A stretch of DNA of 10,288 nt, taken from contig CAMTOW010000036.1 of NCBI GenBank assembly GCA_947074245.1, positions 1 to 10,288 of the forward strand. The letters run 5' to 3'. A model generated the notes under the pieces. That model worked only from the letters and a program-made list of their open reading frames with translations, was not told where the DNA came from and searched no databases. The position numbers were made by a program, and so were the translations under genes. The DNA is from an uncultured Bacteroidales bacterium. GTDB lineage: Bacteria; Bacteroidota; Bacteroidia; Bacteroidales; JAUNSR01. Positions 6,611 through 10,288 of the stretch are shown piece after piece (the stretch's first letter is position 1; every line of letters starts with the position of its first letter).

Positions 6611-6729
6611 CGTCATTGTGGTCGTGACAACAGGATTATTTTCTGTTGCCACTTGTCGTATGTCTGCTTCTCAGATCAACGACTCTATTCTGTAATTGCC
6701 CTTCATGGGTCTGAATAACTACAATGACG
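6611..6729 (+). promoter_or_regulatory. Candidate structured RNA leader before the TonB-dependent receptor
   Basis: The gap between the His-rich gene and the receptor is closed by complementary arms at 6611-6622 (CGTCATTGTGGT) and 6718-6729 (ACTACAATGACG), 12 pairs with one G-U. Inside are a hairpin at 6624-6652 (GTG-A-CAACAG with CTGTTG-C-CAC, one mismatch), a hairpin at 6655-6683 (GTCGT/ACGAC, a 2x2 internal loop, then GTCTG/CAGAT with one G-U), and a small CCC/GGG hairpin at 6699-6709. The closing arm ends 7 bases before the receptor ATG, so folding could affect ribosome access. It does not match any riboswitch class I can recognise. A short terminal-inverted-repeat element is an alternative, but no target duplication is seen. 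Confidence 0.4.
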
Positions 6730-6736
6730 TTGAAAA

Positions 6737-8971
6737 ATGAAACATATCAAATTAATTTTTGCTCTTATTATCAGTACCTTAATCAATGGTGCGGCTCTTT
6801 ATGCTTCTTCCCCGGTCAAAGGTGTCGTAAAAGACAAAGACAATAATCCCGTTATCGGTGCCAATGTTTGGTGGTTGGGTACCAATGTCGGAGCTACGAC
6901 CAATACAGATGGTGTTTTCGAAATCAAACCTTCCGAAAATACCGAGAAACTATTGGTTAGCTACATCGGATTCTCTACCGATACCATCCTCGTGACCAAT
7001 CCTGCTAATTATCTGGATGTCGTTTTGGGTGGCGAAGTCGCCCTCAACGAAGTGGTGGTCAGCGAGCGCAAACTGTCTACTCTGACCTCGCGTATCGATC
7101 CGCTTCAGACTCAAAAGATCACTTACGACGAACTCTGCCGCGCTGCATGCTGCAACTTGGCCGAAAGCTTCGAAACCAACCCGTCTGTTGACGTTTCTTA
7201 CAGTGATGCTGCTACAGGAGCCCGCCAGATTCGATTGCTCGGATTGGCAGGTACTTATGTGCAGATGCTTACCGAGCAGTTCCCGAATCTCCAGGGTGCG
7301 GCGTCTCCGTTCGGTTTGAGTTATGTCCCGGGACCATGGATGGAAAGTATTCAGGTTTCAAAAGGAACCTCTTCCGTAAAGAATGGATACGAGGCCTTGA
7401 CCGGTCAGATCAATATCGAATATAAAAAACCGCAGACTTCCGATCCGCTTTCGATCAACCTGTTCGGAGCGAGCACGGGTCGCCTCGAAGGCAATGCCGA
7501 TGCCAATATCAAAGTGAACGATAAACTGGCTACCGGGCTTTTACTCCATTATTCTCGCGAGAAAGAAGATCACGATAGCAATGACGATGGTTTCCTGGAT
7601 ATGCCAAAGACGGAGCAGTTCAACGGAATGAACCGTTGGTATTACATCAACGGCGATTATATCTTCCAGGCGTTAGCGAATGTAATGCACGAAAAGCGCG
7701 AGAGCGGTCAGTTCTCTCACGATAAATCTCATCCGATCGTCGATCCTTACAAAATCGGAATCGAAACCAACCGTGGATTCTTCTTTACCAAAAACGGCTA
7801 TATCTTCAACCGCGAGAAAAATACCAGCATGGCGTTGCTTCTTTCCGGAAGTTATCACAATCAGGATTCTCATTTCGGTCGCACGATTTACGATGTCAAT
7901 CAAAAGAATATATATGCCAATCTGATCTTCGAAACCGAGTTTACCCCTGTCCATAAAATCAGCACGGGTGCCAGCTTCGTCTATGATCATTACAAAGAAA
8001 AACTCGGTGAGGCGAAAGCTGTAGGCATTGAAAATCTAAAACTTCTCCGGAATGAATCCGTAGTTGGCGTTTACGGACAATACACTTTTACTCCGAGCGA
8101 TAAGTTTACTTTTCTGGCAGGTGTTCGTGGAGATGTTCATAGCGAACATGGCTTCTTCGTAACTCCGCGTATGCATGTTAAATATTCACCTTTCGGCGAT
8201 TATTTAAATCTTCGTGCGTCGGTCGGTAAAGGATACCGCGTTGCCAATATTCTGGTGGAAAACAGTTATCTGCTCGCGAGTAGCCGAAAAATGATTTTCG
8301 AGAAAGATCTCGATCCGTTCGAGTCCGCATGGAATTATGGTGCGAGTGCTCACGTTACCTTTCCGCTTTTCTCGCGCGATCTTTCCATCATGCTCGAGTG
8401 GTATTATACCGATTTCCAAAAACAGGTGGTAGCGGATATGGAAGATCCCCAAGCCGTACGTTTCTACAATCTCGATGGCCGTTCTTATGCTCAAAATGCC
8501 CAGATCGAAGTCTCATATCCGTTCTTCCGTGGATTTACCCTGACAGGAGCTTTCCGTTGGACCGATGTCAAGACCACTTACGATGGCGAGTTGAAACAGA
8601 AACCGCTTACCAACGAATACAAAGGATTGTTGACCGCTTCTTATCAGACCAAATTGAAAAAATGGCAGTTTGATGTGACGAGTCAACTCAACGGAAAAGG
8701 TCGTTTGCCCAATCCGGGGCCCGATCCGCTTTGGGAGGAAAATTTCCCATCATTTGTTACGCTCAATGCGCAGGTTACCAAATACTTCAGAACGTGGTCG
8801 ATCTATGTCGGCGGAGAGAACCTGACCGGATATAAGCAAAAAAATACGATCATCGATGCCGGCAATCCTTGGGGCGAAGATTCCCGTTTCGACGGTACGA
8901 TGGTCTGGGGGCCCGTTCACGGAGCTAAATTCTATGTGGGCGTACGTTGGTCCATCCCGAAAAAAGATTAA
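6737..8971 (+). CDS. TonB-dependent outer-membrane receptor, probably metal-related
   Basis: This 744-residue outer-membrane protein would import, or otherwise move, a ligand using TonB/ExbBD energy. A signal peptide covers about 1-24 (MKHIKLIFALIISTLINGAALYASS). A carboxypeptidase-regulatory-like beta-sandwich covers about 27-100, with VKGVVKDKDNNPVIGANVWW and VSYIGF, as is usual in Bacteroidota. The plug follows at about 105-230, with ALNEVVVSERKLS, RQIRLLGLAGTYVQMLTE and GYEALTGQINIEYKKP. The rest is a 22-strand-type beta-barrel ending in FYVGVRWSIPKKD. The plug has Cys134, Cys138 and Cys139 in ELCRAACCNLAESFE, unusual for this class of exported protein and a possible metal site. There is no SusD partner gene, so it is not a glycan-utilisation pair. 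It lies between a His-rich protein and an HMA protein, with 34 bases to the latter, so a metal such as copper is the likely ligand. The metal identity is inference. Confidence 0.92.
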   Translation: MKHIKLIFALIISTLINGAALYASSPVKGVVKDKDNNPVIGANVWWLGTNVGATTNTDGVFEIKPSENTEKLLVSYIGFSTDTILVTNPANYLDVVLGGEVALNEVVVSERKLSTLTSRIDPLQTQKITYDELCRAACCNLAESFETNPSVDVSYSDAATGARQIRLLGLAGTYVQMLTEQFPNLQGAASPFGLSYVPGPWMESIQVSKGTSSVKNGYEALTGQINIEYKKPQTSDPLSINLFGASTGRLEGNADANIKVNDKLATGLLLHYSREKEDHDSNDDGFLDMPKTEQFNGMNRWYYINGDYIFQALANVMHEKRESGQFSHDKSHPIVDPYKIGIETNRGFFFTKNGYIFNREKNTSMALLLSGSYHNQDSHFGRTIYDVNQKNIYANLIFETEFTPVHKISTGASFVYDHYKEKLGEAKAVGIENLKLLRNESVVGVYGQYTFTPSDKFTFLAGVRGDVHSEHGFFVTPRMHVKYSPFGDYLNLRASVGKGYRVANILVENSYLLASSRKMIFEKDLDPFESAWNYGASAHVTFPLFSRDLSIMLEWYYTDFQKQVVADMEDPQAVRFYNLDGRSYAQNAQIEVSYPFFRGFTLTGAFRWTDVKTTYDGELKQKPLTNEYKGLLTASYQTKLKKWQFDVTSQLNGKGRLPNPGPDPLWEENFPSFVTLNAQVTKYFRTWSIYVGGENLTGYKQKNTIIDAGNPWGEDSRFDGTMVWGPVHGAKFYVGVRWSIPKKD

Positions 8972-9005
8972 TTATCTCTTATTATAAACCCAATAAATTA
9001 TTCCT

Positions 9006-9386
9006 ATGAAAATGAGAAAAACATTCGGAATTATTGCGGCGCTATTCATGTCTTTCACGCTGGTAATCCCGGCTATGGCTGCCGACACAGAGAAAAAAGA
9101 AAAAAAAGGTCAGGCAACTACTATCTTTCGTATGGAAATAGATTGTCAGTCATGTGTTAATAACATCGAAAAGAATATTCCTTGGGAAAAAGGCGTAACC
9201 GATATGAAATGTGATATCAAGACACAGACTGTAGAAGTTACCTACAAAACATCTCGCACCAACGATTCAACCTTGATCGCTGCGTTCAAGAAACTAGGCA
9301 AAGATGCTGTCGTGATCACCGAAGAACAGAAAAATGAAGTGAAGGAGCACGATTGTTCCGGACACGATCATTCTCATTCACACTGA
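9006..9386 (+). CDS. Exported heavy-metal-associated (HMA) domain protein with His-rich tail
   Basis: This 126-residue protein is predicted to be periplasmic and to bind a soft metal. A signal peptide covers about 1-26 (basic MKMRKTF, hydrophobic GIIAALFMSFTLVIP, cleavage after AMA). After a Lys-rich linker (29-35) comes an HMA fold at about 38-103. The metal loop MEIDCQSCVNNIEK has Cys47 and Cys50 as the CxxC pair, the ligand set of copper chaperones such as CopZ/Atx1 and of MerP. The strand TVEVTYKTSRTNDSTLIAAFKKLG completes the ferredoxin-like pattern. The C-terminus HDCSGHDHSHSH (115-126) adds six histidines and a cysteine, a likely second metal site. It starts 34 bases after the receptor stop and ahead of a strong terminator, so it closes the operon. 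Most HMA chaperones are cytosolic; the signal peptide here suggests handover near the receptor. Confidence 0.9.
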   Translation: MKMRKTFGIIAALFMSFTLVIPAMAADTEKKEKKGQATTIFRMEIDCQSCVNNIEKNIPWEKGVTDMKCDIKTQTVEVTYKTSRTNDSTLIAAFKKLGKDAVVITEEQKNEVKEHDCSGHDHSHSH

Positions 9387-9720
9387 TCACACCCCCATAT
9401 CATCACGGTCCTTTAAGAATGGGACCATTCATTTTCCCTCCTTACTTATTCACTTATACAGAAGCATTCCGCCTTGTGCGGAATGCTTTTTTTATATCGA
9501 TCTCCTCCTTGTCGAGGGTGAGTTCGTCATATTATCCATATAGCTTCAGCGGTCATCTCGAATCAAAAACACATCGTTTCGCTTATTTATTATTCCTTAT
9601 CAACTATCCTATTTATTCCTAAATCGATTACCGTTTGAGAATCAATTTGATAAATAGCCGGAAACCGAATTCTTTCTTGAGTTGTTGTAGCATTATATCA
9701 TAATCCCAAACCAATTCATT
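9387..9720. other. Intergenic region with terminator and a long imperfect hairpin
   Basis: No gene is supported in these 334 bases. The cluster terminator occupies 9463-9493. At 9609-9657 there is an imperfect hairpin: CTATTTAT pairs with ATAAATAG, AAAT with ATTT and GATT with AATC, around a 10-base loop ACCGTTTGAG. It lies about 64 bases before the next start codon. I found no perfect TAnnTTTG box in front of the next gene; TCAATTTG (9642-9649) is one base off. Confidence 0.6.
9463..9493 (+). terminator. Rho-independent terminator of the metal-handling cluster
   Basis: Perfect 10-base arms AGCATTCCGC (9463-9472) and GCGGAATGCT (9478-9487) around the loop CTTGT are followed by a run of seven T (9487-9493). 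This is a textbook terminator about 80 bases after the HMA gene. A smaller hairpin (GGTCCT 9407-9412 with GGGACC 9421-9426) lies nearer the stop codon. Confidence 0.93.
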
Positions 9721-10288
9721 ATGATCAACATCAATATCATTCATGCAGACCAACAAGCAACTCAGGCCTTGCATGCCGATTCTCGTCTGCATCCGGTCAA
9801 AGGTGGCAACGCGTTTATTCAAGCCGGTTCTCTCGGTCCTGTTTCATGGGCATTCGTGACGGAAGACGTCTATTTCCCCGTACACCGGAAAGGTGCGTTC
9901 GATTTTTACATCTATTCCGTATGTCAGGCTCATGCTACGGGCGATCTGATGGGCGAACATCGTCTCAAAGCCGGCGATATGCTTGTCATGCAGTCGGGTA
10001 GTGTCGATTATCCGGTCGTGAAACCGATTGGTCCGAAGTTCTGCGCGTTTGAGTTTTGGTATTCCACCTCAGGTTTGTTGCAGGGAAATGAAACCCCCGA
10101 TTTTATCAAGATCGTCAATCGCGATTTCCCACACGCTTTGATTGGAGGAGTCACGATCAAACATCTTTTTGGCGATGAGGCTCCAATCAACAATATCAAT
10201 GATCTGAAAATTACCGAAATAAGAATTCCTGAGGATAATGTTTATACCTTTGATATTCAAGCCGGTCGTAAAACGGGCATATTTGTCA
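9721..10288 (+). CDS. Cupin/pirin-like protein, 3' end beyond the window
   Basis: An open frame runs from ATG 9721 through 189 codons to the window edge without a stop, so the C-terminus is not seen. Numbered from this start, VKGGNAFIQAGSLG (26-39) and FPVHRKGAFDFYIYSV (52-67) fall where pirin-type cupins have their first beta-barrel metal loop. RLKAGDMLVMQSGSVDYPV (81-99) matches the cupin GD-turn strand, and LKITEIRIPEDNVYTFDIQAG (162-182) resembles the linker into a second cupin barrel. The pairing HxH and the later H-x-E of iron-binding pirins are not clearly present (the first site reads P-V-H), so it may not bind iron the same way. The start is set by an in-frame stop at 9688 with no other ATG between. 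The coding reading is firm and the family call is tentative. Confidence 0.72.
   Translation, partial: MININIIHADQQATQALHADSRLHPVKGGNAFIQAGSLGPVSWAFVTEDVYFPVHRKGAFDFYIYSVCQAHATGDLMGEHRLKAGDMLVMQSGSVDYPVVKPIGPKFCAFEFWYSTSGLLQGNETPDFIKIVNRDFPHALIGGVTIKHLFGDEAPINNINDLKITEIRIPEDNVYTFDIQAGRKTGIFV

Noticed and set aside
6228..6652. Two minus-strand open frames opposite the His-rich gene
   Set aside because: Their composition comes from the complement of His codons, and no family features are visible. The plus-strand product has a signal region and ordered Cys/His motifs.
6611..6729. Cobalamin riboswitch before the TonB receptor
   Set aside because: A GCCACT string at 6648-6653 recalls the B12 box, but the region is too short and the other conserved cobalamin-riboswitch segments are absent.
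6611..6729. Miniature inverted-repeat transposon in the same gap
   Set aside because: The terminal repeats would fit, but the flanks show no target duplication, and the G-U pair and inner hairpins suit RNA better. Not excluded.
9353..9622. An 89-codon plus-strand open frame after the HMA gene
   Set aside because: It overlaps the HMA 3' end out of frame, runs through the strong terminator at 9463-9493 and has no recognisable features.
9628..10260. Minus-strand open frames opposite the last gene
   Set aside because: They oppose a long uninterrupted plus-strand frame with cupin-like features and show no domains of their own.

Overview
The window looks like the end of a Bacteroidota (probably Bacteroidales) contig, very likely from a short-read assembly. 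The evidence is: several TAnnTTTG-type -7 promoter boxes, start codons with AT-rich leaders and no clear Shine-Dalgarno, a TonB-dependent receptor with an N-terminal carboxypeptidase-regulatory-like domain, a lipoprotein of the DUF4163/DUF3298 type, and a long one-piece glycine decarboxylase P-protein. The first 68 bases are not biological. They are an Illumina P5/TruSeq read-1 adapter with an 8-base index, and they replace the 3' end of the first gene.

From 69 to 5834 all genes lie on the minus strand. Read in the direction of transcription they are: a DUF4163/DUF3298 lipoprotein (4971-5834), the 16S rRNA methyltransferase gene rsmG (4290-4916), a glyoxalase-II-like metallo-beta-lactamase-fold hydrolase (3568-4209), the glycine cleavage P-protein gcvP (607-3462), and a GNAT acetyltransferase truncated by the contig end (69-478). 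These are housekeeping genes. At two junctions (hydrolase/gcvP and gcvP/acetyltransferase) a terminator hairpin of the upstream gene overlaps a good promoter for the next gene.

A 326-bp divergent intergenic region (5835-6160) separates this block from a plus-strand cluster that looks like one metal-handling unit (6161-9386). The cluster has three genes: a small exported His/Cys-rich protein with a GTG start, a 744-residue TonB-dependent receptor with a Cys-x3-Cys-Cys cluster in its plug region, and an exported heavy-metal-associated (HMA) protein with a CxxC site and a His-rich tail. The likely job is capture and outer-membrane movement of a soft or transition metal, copper being the first guess, with periplasmic handover. 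The 129-bp gap before the receptor is closed by a 12-bp inverted repeat and can fold into a multi-arm structure, so it is a candidate structured leader. A strong terminator (9463-9493) ends the cluster.

The last gene (9721 to the window end, plus strand) is open at its 3' end and encodes a cupin/pirin-like protein. The stretch before it (9387-9720) holds the terminator and an imperfect long hairpin but no gene that I can support.
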